From the NCBI RefSeq assembly GCF_001422485.1, contig NZ_LMNF01000001.1:1091050-1155049 (forward strand): a stretch of 64,000 nucleotides of DNA, given 5' to 3'. Made by a program: the position numbers and the translations under genes. Position 1 is the stretch's first letter. Each line of letters begins with the position of its first letter. Below the pieces are notes generated by a model that worked only from the letters and a program-made list of their open reading frames with translations, searched no databases and had not been told where the DNA came from. The stretch comes from Agreia sp. Leaf283 (lineage in GTDB: Bacteria; Actinomycetota; Actinomycetes; Actinomycetales; Microbacteriaceae). Shown one piece after another: positions 49,785 through 59,156 of the stretch.

Positions 49785-50885
49785 GTGGACTCCCAACGCC
49801 CGGCATCGCCCCGCGCGACCCTCGCGCGGGTGGCCGAGCACGCGGGCACGAGCATCCCGACGGTGTCGAAGGTGCTCAACGGCAAGACCGACGTCTCGCA
49901 CGAGATGCGTGCGCGTGTGCTCGAGGCGGTGCACGCCGTGGGGTACACCCGGTCGATCCGGCGGCAGCCTGCGGGCGGCTCGAGCGGCTCGGGCGGCCCG
50001 AGCAGTTCGAGCGCGGCGACCGACCCGACCGACCCGACAGGCGCGGTCACCGGTCTCCGGTCGATCGATGTGGTCGTGGGGCATCTCGAGGGAAGCTGGA
50101 TCACGCGGGTGTTGGAGGGCATCGAGGAGGAGGCGTCCGATGCGGGCGTCGACCTGACCCTCTCGGTGGCGCGACCCGACGGATCCTGGATCGGACGACT
50201 GCTGGGCCGTTCGACACTCGGGGCGATCGTGGTGCTGGTCGACATGTCGCCCGCCGAACTGCACGCGCTCGCCGACGCACCTGTGCCCGTCGTGATCGTC
50301 GACCCCGGAAAGAGGCCGCCCGATGGCGTGTCCAGTGTCGCCGCCACGAACTGGGACGGCGGACGCATGGCCGCCGAGCACCTGCTCGCGCTGGGCCACA
50401 CGCGGTTCGGCATCATCGCGGGCAAGCCGGCTCACCTGTACAGCAGCGCACGAGTCGACGGCTTCACGACCGCCCTGCGCTCGGCCGGCATCACCGTGCC
50501 GCCGGAGCTGATCGCGCACGGCGACTGGGATCGCGAGCGTGCCCGGGTGGAATCCGCGCGGATGCTGGCGTCGGCCGAGCAGAGGCCCACGGCGATCTTC
50601 GCGTGCTCCGACGGCATGGGGCTGGGCGTCTACGACGCCGCGCTCGAGGCCGGGCTCCGGATTCCGGACGATCTCAGCGTCGTGGGTTTCGACGACCTGC
50701 TCGAGCCCGCATGGGCGACGCCGCCGATGACGACGATCCACCAGCCCATCCGGGAGATGGGCGCGGCGGCCTTCGGCATGCTCGTGCAAGCCCGACGAAG
50801 CTCCCGATCATCGATGGCCCGGCAGCCCGGCATCGAATTGCAGACCCGGCTGGTGACCCGCGCATCCACCTCGCCGCCGCGCTGA
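49785..50885 (+). CDS. LacI-family transcriptional repressor
   Basis: The 366-residue protein has the HTH ATLARVAEHAGTSIPTVSKVLNGK and then a sugar-sensing domain (DVVVGHLEGSWITRVLEGIEEE; GGRMAAEHLLALGHTRFGIIAG; IFACSDGMGLGVYDAALEAGLRIP; MTTIHQPIREMGAAA). A Gly/Ser-rich insertion (GGSSGSGGPSSSSAATDPTDPTG, about residues 64-86) lengthens the link between the domains. The GTG start appears leaderless. It most likely represses the ThuA-Gfo/Idh operon and itself through the two TTGCGCAA sites. Confidence 0.93.
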   Translation: MDSQRPASPRATLARVAEHAGTSIPTVSKVLNGKTDVSHEMRARVLEAVHAVGYTRSIRRQPAGGSSGSGGPSSSSAATDPTDPTGAVTGLRSIDVVVGHLEGSWITRVLEGIEEEASDAGVDLTLSVARPDGSWIGRLLGRSTLGAIVVLVDMSPAELHALADAPVPVVIVDPGKRPPDGVSSVAATNWDGGRMAAEHLLALGHTRFGIIAGKPAHLYSSARVDGFTTALRSAGITVPPELIAHGDWDRERARVESARMLASAEQRPTAIFACSDGMGLGVYDAALEAGLRIPDDLSVVGFDDLLEPAWATPPMTTIHQPIREMGAAAFGMLVQARRSSRSSMARQPGIELQTRLVTRASTSPPR

Positions 50886-50921
50886 CGCAGGCGGCCGCGC
50901 TGACGGATGCGGCCGCGTCGG

Positions 50922-51416
50922 CTAGCGCCAGAAGCCGCGGTGCGGCTCGGCGGCCTGCTCTTCGAGGGCCGGGCCCGCGACCACGACGGTGCGCTGGCCG
51001 CGCGCCAGCACCTCCCTGCTCGGCAGGTCGAGGGTGGGGTTCTCGGGGTCGTCGCCGGTGAGGGGAATGAGAGCCTGCTCGGGGAGCGCGTAGACCATGC
51101 GCCCGATGCCGGCCCAGTAGATGGCGCCCGTGCACATGGCACAGGGCTCGCAGCTCGTATAGAGGGTGAAGCCGCGCAGCTCGTCGAGCGCGTACTCCTT
51201 CGTCGCCAGGCGCACGAGGTTGGTCTCGGCATGGCCGGTGGCGTCGGAGTGCGTCACGACCGTGTTCTCGGCCGCCAGTACCTCGGCACCGTGCTCGTCG
51301 ACGAGAACCGCTCCGAACGGGTGGTTGCCATGCTGCTTCGCCTCGATCGAGACGAAGATCGCCCGGCGCAGGTGCGAGAGGTCGGATTCGGAGACGGCGG
51401 TCGAGAAGGTGGGCAT
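50922..51416 (-). CDS. Nucleoside deaminase (CMP/dCMP deaminase family, guanine-deaminase-like)
   Basis: The 164-residue protein has the zinc-binding catalytic HAE in ATGHAETNLVRLA and the PCxxC motif in YTSCEPCAMCTGAIYWAG, separated by the usual 30 or so residues. GNHPFGAVLVD upstream is characteristic of guanine deaminase and TadA-like cytosine/purine deaminases. It probably deaminates a free base or nucleoside in purine or pyrimidine salvage. The ATG at 51416 lies near the gene-end repeats that follow. It is not obviously linked to its neighbours. Confidence 0.9.
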   Translation of the reverse strand: MPTFSTAVSESDLSHLRRAIFVSIEAKQHGNHPFGAVLVDEHGAEVLAAENTVVTHSDATGHAETNLVRLATKEYALDELRGFTLYTSCEPCAMCTGAIYWAGIGRMVYALPEQALIPLTGDDPENPTLDLPSREVLARGQRTVVVAGPALEEQAAEPHRGFWR

Positions 51417-51442
51417 GAGATCAACCTATTGGATGTGATCTC

Positions 51443-51483
51443 GATACGCCCGGCTCGCTGCGCGAGCCGGGCTACTCGATCGG
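51443..51483. repeat. Intergenic hairpin repeat of the CGATACGCCCGGCTCG type
   Basis: CCCGGCTCG (51450-51458) and CGAGCCGGG (51464-51472) pair perfectly around CTGCG. Flanking CGATACGC and CTACTCGATC give an outer imperfect repeat. I recall similar CGATACG...CTACTCGA elements scattered between genes in Microbacteriaceae genomes. It lies just downstream of the quinone-reductase-like gene and may act as a terminator. Confidence 0.6.
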
Positions 51484-51500
51484 CGCGGGGTTGTGCGAGC

Positions 51501-51523
51501 CCCTTCGACAGGCTCAGGGAACG
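51501..51523 (-). repeat. Single copy of the 23-base CGTTCCCTGAGC/TGTCGAAGGG element
   Basis: CCCTTCGACAGG then CTCAGGGAACG is the reverse complement of the element found at 19721, 59157 and 63361. It ends seven bases from the stop codon of the minus-strand MDR gene, in the same orientation relative to that gene as the other copies have to theirs. Confidence 0.9.
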
Positions 51524-51529
51524 GGTCCG

Positions 51530-52555
51530 CTACTGCGTCACGTCGATCAGGACCTTGCCGACCACGCCCTGCTCCACCGCGTCGTGCGCCGCCGCGGTCT
51601 CGGCGAGCGCGAAGCGTGTGAACGGCAGCCCCGTCTCGTCGCCGGCGCCCAGCGCGCCCGCGGCCAGCGCCTCGGAGACCGAGGCAATAGCATCCTGCTT
51701 CTCGTCGTCGCTCACCGTGTAGGTGAGCAGAAAGCGCAAGCGCACGTTGCGGCCCATGGCAGGGCCGATCGGAAGCGACACGCGGTCGTCGCCGTCGGAG
51801 GCATAGCTCACGATGGTGCCGCCGCGGGCGATGATCTTCTCGTCGAGTTCGGCGTTCGCCTGCAGGTTGACCTCGACGATGATGTCGATGCCCTTCGGCG
51901 CGAGCTGCTTGACGGCCGCCGCCACGTCGTCGGTCTTGTAGTTCAGGATGTGTTCCGCTCCGGCCCGGCGGGCGAGCTCGGCCTTCTCGTCCGACGAGAC
52001 GGTCGTGATGACCGTCGCCCCCGCCCACGTCGCGAGCTGGATCGCCGCGTGGCTCACGGCCCCGGCGCCACCGGAGACGAGCACCACTCGGCCCTCGAGC
52101 GAGCCCGGCGACAGTCGGTCGGGCAGGTTCTCGTGGGCGGCCAGCGCCAGGGCTGCGGTCAGAGCCGGGATGCCGAGGCTCGCGCCGTCGTCGAAGGTCG
52201 CGTCGTCGGGCAGCGCGACAGCGTGGGTCGCCGGCAGGGTCACGTACTCCTGGGCGGTGCCGATGCTCGTGCCGAACGCCACGTCCCACAGCCAGACGCG
52301 GTCGCCCACGGAGAACTGCGTCACGCCCTCGCCGACCGCGTCGACGACGCCCGCGCCATCCTGGTTCGGAACCTTCGGCGCATCGAACGGGCCGCTGCCC
52401 GCCCCGGCGCCCGCGCGCGACTTCCAGTCGGTGGGGTTGACCCCCGAGACCACCACGCGCACGCGCACCTCGCCGACCTCCGGCTCGACGGGCTCGCGCT
52501 CAGTGAGCGTGAGAACGCTGGAATCTCCCGTGTGGTCGTACGTGACTGCGCGCAT
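51530..52555 (-). CDS. NADP-dependent MDR oxidoreductase (quinone reductase-like)
   Basis: The 341-residue protein starts MRAVTYDHTGDSSVLTL and has the MDR core GVNPTDWKSRAGAGA, PNQDGAGVVDAVGEGV and the nucleotide-binding GRVVLVSGGAGAVSHAAIQLA. It lacks the structural zinc cysteine loop, so it belongs to the zinc-free quinone oxidoreductase / zeta-crystallin branch. It reduces quinones or activated alkenals with NADPH. It stands alone with its own upstream region and is followed by two kinds of intergenic repeat. Confidence 0.89.
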   Translation of the reverse strand: MRAVTYDHTGDSSVLTLTEREPVEPEVGEVRVRVVVSGVNPTDWKSRAGAGAGSGPFDAPKVPNQDGAGVVDAVGEGVTQFSVGDRVWLWDVAFGTSIGTAQEYVTLPATHAVALPDDATFDDGASLGIPALTAALALAAHENLPDRLSPGSLEGRVVLVSGGAGAVSHAAIQLATWAGATVITTVSSDEKAELARRAGAEHILNYKTDDVAAAVKQLAPKGIDIIVEVNLQANAELDEKIIARGGTIVSYASDGDDRVSLPIGPAMGRNVRLRFLLTYTVSDDEKQDAIASVSEALAAGALGAGDETGLPFTRFALAETAAAHDAVEQGVVGKVLIDVTQ

Positions 52556-52642
52556 TCGAGTCTTCTTTCGTGTCGTGACGGCGGTGCACCCCGCTCTCTA
52601 TTGTGGACCCGCCCTCGATCAGGGTGCTCGATTGCGTCACTC

Positions 52643-52701
52643 ATTCAGGAGGAGAGCCTGCCCACCGCCACTATCCACGCGGCTGGGCTCTCCTCCTGAA
52701 T
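52643..52701. promoter_or_regulatory. Long inverted repeat upstream of the giant glycosidase gene
   Basis: ATTCAGGAGGAGAGCC (52643-52658) is perfectly mirrored by GGCTCTCCTCCTGAAT (52686-52701) around a 27-base spacer, in the 332-base gap (52556-52887) between the divergent MDR and glycosidase genes. It may be an operator pair or an RNA stem. The AGGAGG inside it does not precede a start codon. No coding potential is visible in this gap. Confidence 0.6.
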
Positions 52702-52781
52702 TGGTTACCGGCATCGCAGAAAGGAACTTGCGCGGGCTTTCGCCACAAAAGGCCCGCAAATCCGAGCATCCCTCGATCGCG

Positions 52782-52841
52782 CCGAAACATTCCGAAAGAT
52801 CCCGAAAGCCCTTGCGGCCCAGGAGAGCCCTGCAGTAACGT
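52782..52841 (+). promoter_or_regulatory. Three phased CCGAAA repeats and candidate promoter
   Basis: CCGAAA occurs at 52782, 52792 and 52802, exactly ten bases apart (one helical turn). It is followed by TTGCGG (52812-52817) and TAACGT (52836-52841) with an 18-base spacer. The repeats would lie on one face of the DNA just upstream of the -35, as in activator sites. Transcription would start near 52848, 40 bases before the GTG. Confidence 0.45.
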
Positions 52842-52887
52842 CCAACAGCAAGAGCGTCTGTCTCAATGGTGAGAGGTAATAATTTCC

Positions 52888-55800
52888 GTGGCATCCATGC
52901 ACAAAGAACGACTTTCAGCGCGTCGGCGAATCACCAGGGGGCTCGCGGTCCTGGCCGCATCCACCCTGATCGCCACGGGCTTCGCGGCCACAACGGCCGC
53001 TCCGGCCTTCGCGGCCAACTCCGACATCGGCTACCCGACTTTCGCGGGCGACGCCAACCCCGTGCCCCCGACGGGTGCGTACAACACCCGCAACCAGCTG
53101 CAGTCGATCTTCGACGCCGACGTGGCGGCGGGCGCGGGCACCGACACGTCGAACGACTTCTGGTTCGACAAGATGCTCGCCCGCACCGGCACCGCCGGCA
53201 GCAACGGCGACAACAACCAGTGGCTCTTCACCCGCGGCCGCACCGTGTTCATGAAGGAGCACAGCCCCGAGGTCCTCGGCTTCGGCGGCCAGGTGGCCTA
53301 CTGGGAGTCGATCGACAACCGCGGCGCCTACGACATCGTGCTGCGCGTCGGGGGTACCCCCGTGGCCCTCACCGAGGTCACCGCCGAGCGCAAGCAGACG
53401 CCGAGCTACTGGCGGAGCGTGCACACCAACGAGGCCCAAGGGCTGCGCGTCGTGCAGACCAAGTTCATCACCAACGGCAACGTGGCCGTCACCAACCTCG
53501 ACGTCTCGAGCACTGGAGGGGCCAGCATCGAGCTGCGCGCCGCATCCGGCTACGCCACCACGGTCGAGGGCGACGAGCTCACCGGTGTGGTCTCGTCTGC
53601 CAACAACCTCACCACGGTGTTCCCCCGATTCTCGGGCGACGGCTTCACCGTCGACGCCGGCCAGCTGACCCGCACGCTGGATGTGCCGGCCGGCGGCACG
53701 GCCAGCGCCAAGGTGCAGCTCGGCTTCGTGACGCCCGAGATCGAGGAGAGCCGCACGGAGTACGACGCCGTGCGCGCCGCCACCCCGGGCGCCGCCTTCA
53801 CGACGAGCGTGACCACCTACAACAAGTGGTGGGCCGACAACGTGCCCTACCTCGACACCCCTGAAGACAACATCGACAAGACGCTGTTCTACCGCTGGTG
53901 GCTCATGCGATTCAACTTCCTCGATGCGAACATCCCGGGCAACGACTACCAGTTCCCCACCTCGATGGAGGGCGTGCTCGGCTACAACAATGCGATCGTG
54001 CTCACCACGGGTATGTTCATCGACGATCTCAAGTACTTCCGCGACCCGATCTACTCGTACGGCCCCTGGGTCTCGGCGGGCGAGACGAGCAAGAGCTACA
54101 AGTTCGTCGACAACCCCGGCGACCCCGCCAACTGGTCGAACAGCTACACGCAGTACATCTCCGAGGCCGCGTGGCGCGCCTACCAGCTGCACGGCGGGCC
54201 GGCACCCATCGCATCCAACCTCGCGGAATACGCCGAGTACGACGTGAAGGGCCTGCTCGACGCCTATGACACCGACGACAGCGGTCTGATCGACTACAAC
54301 TGGGGCGCGATGACGGGCAACGACGCCGACGCCGTGTCCTTCCACGAGCGGCCCAACGCCAGCATGGACCGCACCGAGAACGCCTACCTCTATTCGAACG
54401 CGTTGGCGTCTGCCGAGGCCTACCGCCTGGCCGGCAACACCGCCAAGGCAGACGAGATGGACGAGTTCGCGCAGACCATCAAGGAGAAGGTCGTCGAGCT
54501 TCTGTGGGACTCCGACGAGAACCTGCTGAAGCACCGCTTCACGTCTGACGGGCAGCTCGCGAAGTGGAAGGAGATCAACAACTACTACCCCTTCACGGTC
54601 GGCCTCATGCCGAAGCCGGGCGACGCGGACTACAACGACGACTACGTCGACGCCCTGCGCCTGTTCGCCGATGACAAGCAGTACCCGATCTTCCCGTTCT
54701 ACACGGCGAACCAGGCCGACCAGGCCGACTACGGCGGACCGGGCAGCAACAACTTCTCGGTCATCAACTCCACGGTCACGTTCCGCATGCTGGCCAGCGT
54801 TCTGCGCAACTACCCGACCGACGCGATCGACTCCGAGTGGTACAAGAAGCTGCTCTACTGGAACGCCTGGTCGCACTACCAGAACGGCGGAGACAACCGG
54901 CTGCCCGACCAGAACGAGTTCTGGTCGAACGGCTCGGCCGACCCCCAGAACATCGGCTACCGCTCGTGGATCCACCACACGATCCTCGGAACCACGAACT
55001 TCACGATGATCGAGGATGCGATGGGCCTGCGCCCCCGCACCGACGCCAAGATCGAGCTCGACCCGATCGACATCGAGTGGGATCACTTCACCGCCAACAA
55101 CATCAAGTACCGCGACAGCGACCTCACGATCACGTGGGATGCGCCCGGCGGCACGAAGTACTACGGCGCCGATGTGCCCGAGGGCTACTCGGTGTTCCTC
55201 GACGGAGAGCTGGCCTTCACGGTCGACAAGCTCAGCCACGTGACCTACGACCCGGCCACGGGCGAGGTCGAGGCTCCGGCGGGCGTCACGGTCACGACCG
55301 AGACGACGAAGGATGTCACGGCTCCCGCGTATGTGCAGTTCGCGTCGACCGACCGCGTCGTCGACCTGTTCGCCAAGGCGGGCGCCGACATCGACCCCCG
55401 CAGCGTGGGTTCGACGAACCTCGCCGCGGGTCAGCCGGTCACGGCCTCGTTCTCGGCCGCCTCCCGCCCGCCGGCGGGCGCCGTGAACGGCACGACCATC
55501 AACGAGCCCTTCTGGGGAACCGCAGGTTCGCCGAACGCGAAGGACTCGATCGAGGTCGACCTCGGCTCGGCGAAGTCCTTCGACGACATCCGGGTCTTCT
55601 TCTACAACTCCTCGTCGACCGCCACGGTGCAGGGCTACTCCGAGCCCGCGCAGTACACGATCGAGTATCAGGACGGCAGCACCTGGAAGCCGATCCCGGC
55701 CCAGGCGAGAACGCCCGTCTATCCGCGGGCCAACCTGAACCAGGCCCAGTTCCCCGAGATCACGGCGCAGAAGGTGCGCGTCACCTCGACCCACGCGGCC

Positions 55801-58800
55801 GAATTCAAGACGGGAATCAAGGAGGTGCAGGTCTTCTCGACCGGCGTCGAGGCCCCGGCCTCGACGAACCTGCCGCCCCAGGTGGATGCGTGGCGTGACG
55901 CCGCGTACACCGCCGCCGGCCAGGCGCGCCTCATCGGCACGGCCAAGGACGACGGCCTGCCGGGCACTGACCTCACCACGACCTGGAGCGTCGTCAGCGC
56001 CCCGACCGACGGGCTCGCCGTCTTCGAGAGCCCGGATGCCGCCACCAGCGTCGTGCGCTTCACCGCGGCCGGCGAGTACACGCTTCGCCTCACGGTGAAC
56101 GATGGGGAGCTCTCGAGCACAAAGGACGTGGTCATCTCCTCCGAGGTCGCCGCGGGCGGCAACAACGTCGCCGGATCCGCAACGCCCACGGCCGAGTTCA
56201 CGGCCGGCTGGAACAACGTGAACGCCGTGAACAACGGCACGATCCTGCACTCCGGAGGCGCCCAGACCGAGCTCTGGGGCACGTGGTCGGGCTCGCGTCC
56301 GGCGACGCGCTGGCTGCAGTACGACTGGTCGAGCCCCGTGCGGGTCAACTCGCTCGAGGCCAGCTTCTGGGCCGACCAGACGAGCGCCACCTCAGGCGCC
56401 GGCGTCAACATCCCGAAGTCGTGGAAGGCCCAGTACTGGGACGGCGCGGCCTGGGTCGACGTCGAGAACCCGAGCGACTACGGCGTGGCCCGAGATGCAC
56501 CGAACTCGGTGACGTTCGACGCGGTCACCACCACGAAGCTGCGCCTCGTGCTCTCGGCCGCGGGACCGGGAACGGGCGGCGACCCCTACGCGGGTGTCGC
56601 GGTCAGCGAGTGGAAGGTGTTCGCCGAGGCCCCCGAGTCTCTCGACCCGGTCTCCGTCCGCACGAGCGTCGGGGTGGCCCCGGTCCTTCCAGCGACGGTC
56701 GACGCCGTCTTCGCAGACGGTTCGCGCCAGGCCACTCCGGTTGCCTGGGCTCCGATCGACGCCGCCAGCTACGCGAACGAGGGCAGCTTCGAGGTCATCG
56801 GCCTCGTCGACGGGGCATCGGCCCCGGCGAAGGCCACCGTCTGGGTCCGTGCGACGCCTCCCGGCCAGATCAACACGATCGACCCGGTCTCCGTGAAGAC
56901 GAGGGCAGGAGTCGCCCCGGCGCTGCCGTCCACCGTCACCGTGCAGTACAACGACGGATCGCGGCAGAGCGGCGTGGCCGTCGACTGGGCCGACATCGAC
57001 CCGGCCCAGTACGCCACCGACGGAACATTCACCGTGGCCGGCGCCGTGGAGAACTCTCCCGTCGCAGCCTCGGCCACCGTTCAGGTCGGCACCGGTTCGC
57101 CCGTCGACTCGACGAAGCCCGTCGTGACGATCGCCCCGTCGAGTGCCGCCCCGGCATCCGGCTGGTACACGGGCCCCGTCACGGTGACGCTCTCGGCCAC
57201 CGATAACGCCGATCCGGCCCCCGTGCTCGAGTACGCGGTCGACGGCGGAGCCTGGACGGCCTACACGGAGGGTGTCGCGGTCTCGACCGACGGCAGCCAC
57301 ACCGTGCAGGCCAGGGCACGCGACGCCGCGGGCAACGTGTCGACGGTCAAGGAGCTCGCCTTCGCGATCGACGCGACGAAACCCGCCATCGTGAGCGTTC
57401 CGGATGCGATCGGTCGCACGGTCAAGGCCAGTGCGAGCGACTCCGGTTCGGGAGTCGCGAGCCTCGAGTACCGCATCGGCGACGCCGTGGAGTGGACCGC
57501 GTACACGCGCACCATCCTCATCGGACTCGACGAGACGGTCGTGCACCTGCGCTCCACCGACAAGGCGGGCAACGTGACCGAGGCCGAGCCGGTGACCGTC
57601 GCGGCCAGCGACGGCAACCACCGACGCAACGTGGCGCTGTTCGCCGTACCCACGGCATCCGTCACCGCCGGCTGGAACTCGGTGAACGGACTGAATGACG
57701 ACGTGCTGCCGACCTCGTCGGGAGATGTCACCCCGAACGACAACGCCAACGTCTGGGGCGCCTGGCCCGAGATCGGCACCCAGTGGGTGCAGTACGACTG
57801 GACAGAGGAGGTGACCGTCGATGAGGCGCAGCTCTACTTCGTCTCGAACCTCGACGGCGCGGGCGTGGGCATCTCGGTGCCGAAGTCGTACATCGTGCAG
57901 GCCTGGAACGCCGAGACGTCGACCTGGGTCGAGGTGACGAACGCGTCGGAGTACCCGACCGCGGTCGACACCTTCAACACGGTCACCTTCGACCCGGTCA
58001 CGACCACGAAGCTGCGTGTCGAGCTGAAGGCCGCGGGCACCGCCTCGGGCGCCGGAAGCCTCGGCATCAAGGAGTGGCGCGTCTTCGAGAAGGCCGCGGC
58101 CGTGGTGCCCGACACCACGGCGCCGGTGCTCACCGTGGCCGTCGCCCCCGAGGCTCCCGCGTCGGGCTGGTTCACCGGCACGGCCACGATCACCGCATCG
58201 GCGATCGACGACCGCGACGACGCACCGAAGGTCGAGGCCAAGGTCGGCGACGCCGAATGGGCGCCGTACACGGCGGCCATCGCGGTCTCGACCGACGGCA
58301 GCACCACGGTGCTGCTGCGGGCGACGGATGCCGCGGGCAACGTCTCCGAGACGCAGACCGTGACCGTGAAACGCGACGGCACGACGCCCACGGTGACGCA
58401 GTCCTTCGATTCGGCAGCGCGCACTCTCACGCTGACGGCGTCGGATGCTGCATCGGGCGTCGCTCAGGTCGAGTACCGCATCGCGGGCGGCGAGTGGACG
58501 GTCTACTCCGCTCCGTTCGCCACCGGCGACGCGGCCGTGACGATCGACTACCGGGCGAGCGACCTGGCGGGCAACCGTTCGGAGAGTGCCTCCGTCGATG
58601 TTCCGGCCAAGCCGACAGGGCCCGTCGATCCGACGGACCCGACGGACCCGACCGATCCGACCGACCCGGGAACGCCCACCGATCCGGGAACCCCCGGTGA
58701 GCCGTCGGGCGGCCTGACCGGCCTCGAGATGCTGAACCTCGGCGTCACGACGGTCTCCCCGGGCGGACAGGTTCCGGTGTCGCTGAAGAACGCCGAGCCC

Positions 58801-59148
58801 GGCGCGGTCTTCCGCATCGAGCTGCGCAGCACCCCGGTCACGCTGGGAACGCTGACGGTGGCGGCTGACGGCACGGCTCAGGCGGTCGTCACGATCCCCG
58901 TGTCGACCGAGGCCGGAGCGCACCGCATCGTGCTCGTGAACCCGGGCGGCGAGCTGTCGGCGCCGATCACCGTGGTGGTCGCGGGAGGCCCCGGGCCCGA
59001 CGTGATCGCATCCACGGGTGTAGGGGAGCCGGTGGGCTTCATCGCCTGGGCCGCGACCCTCGCGCTGATCGCCGGCCTGGGGCTGTACCTCACGGCCCGG
59101 TCGCGTCGGTCGACGCGCTCGACGCAGTCCGCCGCGCTGCTGGAGTAG
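52888..59148 (+). CDS. Giant secreted wall-anchored glycosidase with discoidin, Ig-like and OmpL47-like modules
   Basis: This is a 2086-residue protein. Residues 1-43 are a signal peptide (ends APAFAA). About 44-830 form an (alpha/alpha)6-barrel-type hydrolase (FYRWWLMRFNFLDANIPGNDYQFPTSME in pieces; NQFWSNG-like QNEFWSNGSADPQNIGYRSW), similar to GH63/MGH1-like enzymes, exact family uncertain. Discoidin (F5/8C) modules follow at about 841-985, 1091-1250 and 1578-1740, with a PKD/Ig-like module at 990-1085, two Big_4-like modules at 1251-1400 and OmpL47-like modules at 1410-1575 and 1745-1905. A PTDPTDP linker (1908-1942) and an Ig-like module precede the C-terminal IASTG (2040-2044), a membrane helix and an RSRRS tail. 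The sorting signal deviates from LPXTG and looks like the LAXTG class. It probably degrades plant polysaccharide at the cell surface. Confidence 0.88.
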   Translation: MASMHKERLSARRRITRGLAVLAASTLIATGFAATTAAPAFAANSDIGYPTFAGDANPVPPTGAYNTRNQLQSIFDADVAAGAGTDTSNDFWFDKMLARTGTAGSNGDNNQWLFTRGRTVFMKEHSPEVLGFGGQVAYWESIDNRGAYDIVLRVGGTPVALTEVTAERKQTPSYWRSVHTNEAQGLRVVQTKFITNGNVAVTNLDVSSTGGASIELRAASGYATTVEGDELTGVVSSANNLTTVFPRFSGDGFTVDAGQLTRTLDVPAGGTASAKVQLGFVTPEIEESRTEYDAVRAATPGAAFTTSVTTYNKWWADNVPYLDTPEDNIDKTLFYRWWLMRFNFLDANIPGNDYQFPTSMEGVLGYNNAIVLTTGMFIDDLKYFRDPIYSYGPWVSAGETSKSYKFVDNPGDPANWSNSYTQYISEAAWRAYQLHGGPAPIASNLAEYAEYDVKGLLDAYDTDDSGLIDYNWGAMTGNDADAVSFHERPNASMDRTENAYLYSNALASAEAYRLAGNTAKADEMDEFAQTIKEKVVELLWDSDENLLKHRFTSDGQLAKWKEINNYYPFTVGLMPKPGDADYNDDYVDALRLFADDKQYPIFPFYTANQADQADYGGPGSNNFSVINSTVTFRMLASVLRNYPTDAIDSEWYKKLLYWNAWSHYQNGGDNRLPDQNEFWSNGSADPQNIGYRSWIHHTILGTTNFTMIEDAMGLRPRTDAKIELDPIDIEWDHFTANNIKYRDSDLTITWDAPGGTKYYGADVPEGYSVFLDGELAFTVDKLSHVTYDPATGEVEAPAGVTVTTETTKDVTAPAYVQFASTDRVVDLFAKAGADIDPRSVGSTNLAAGQPVTASFSAASRPPAGAVNGTTINEPFWGTAGSPNAKDSIEVDLGSAKSFDDIRVFFYNSSSTATVQGYSEPAQYTIEYQDGSTWKPIPAQARTPVYPRANLNQAQFPEITAQKVRVTSTHAAEFKTGIKEVQVFSTGVEAPASTNLPPQVDAWRDAAYTAAGQARLIGTAKDDGLPGTDLTTTWSVVSAPTDGLAVFESPDAATSVVRFTAAGEYTLRLTVNDGELSSTKDVVISSEVAAGGNNVAGSATPTAEFTAGWNNVNAVNNGTILHSGGAQTELWGTWSGSRPATRWLQYDWSSPVRVNSLEASFWADQTSATSGAGVNIPKSWKAQYWDGAAWVDVENPSDYGVARDAPNSVTFDAVTTTKLRLVLSAAGPGTGGDPYAGVAVSEWKVFAEAPESLDPVSVRTSVGVAPVLPATVDAVFADGSRQATPVAWAPIDAASYANEGSFEVIGLVDGASAPAKATVWVRATPPGQINTIDPVSVKTRAGVAPALPSTVTVQYNDGSRQSGVAVDWADIDPAQYATDGTFTVAGAVENSPVAASATVQVGTGSPVDSTKPVVTIAPSSAAPASGWYTGPVTVTLSATDNADPAPVLEYAVDGGAWTAYTEGVAVSTDGSHTVQARARDAAGNVSTVKELAFAIDATKPAIVSVPDAIGRTVKASASDSGSGVASLEYRIGDAVEWTAYTRTILIGLDETVVHLRSTDKAGNVTEAEPVTVAASDGNHRRNVALFAVPTASVTAGWNSVNGLNDDVLPTSSGDVTPNDNANVWGAWPEIGTQWVQYDWTEEVTVDEAQLYFVSNLDGAGVGISVPKSYIVQAWNAETSTWVEVTNASEYPTAVDTFNTVTFDPVTTTKLRVELKAAGTASGAGSLGIKEWRVFEKAAAVVPDTTAPVLTVAVAPEAPASGWFTGTATITASAIDDRDDAPKVEAKVGDAEWAPYTAAIAVSTDGSTTVLLRATDAAGNVSETQTVTVKRDGTTPTVTQSFDSAARTLTLTASDAASGVAQVEYRIAGGEWTVYSAPFATGDAAVTIDYRASDLAGNRSESASVDVPAKPTGPVDPTDPTDPTDPTDPGTPTDPGTPGEPSGGLTGLEMLNLGVTTVSPGGQVPVSLKNAEPGAVFRIELRSTPVTLGTLTVAADGTAQAVVTIPVSTEAGAHRIVLVNPGGELSAPITVVVAGGPGPDVIASTGVGEPVGFIAWAATLALIAGLGLYLTARSRRSTRSTQSAALLE

Positions 59149-59156
59149 TCGATTCC

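Noticed and set aside
47784-50789. One continuous 1001-codon minus-strand frame covering the Gfo/Idh gene and beyond
   Set aside because: Only the last 374 codons encode the oxidoreductase. The upstream part runs opposite the LacI gene and through the ThuA gene in the wrong frame.
52915-56250. A 1111-codon open frame on the minus strand opposite the giant glycosidase
   Set aside because: Composition is dominated by Val, Arg, Gly and His without recognisable motifs. The plus-strand frame has a signal peptide, modules and sorting signal.
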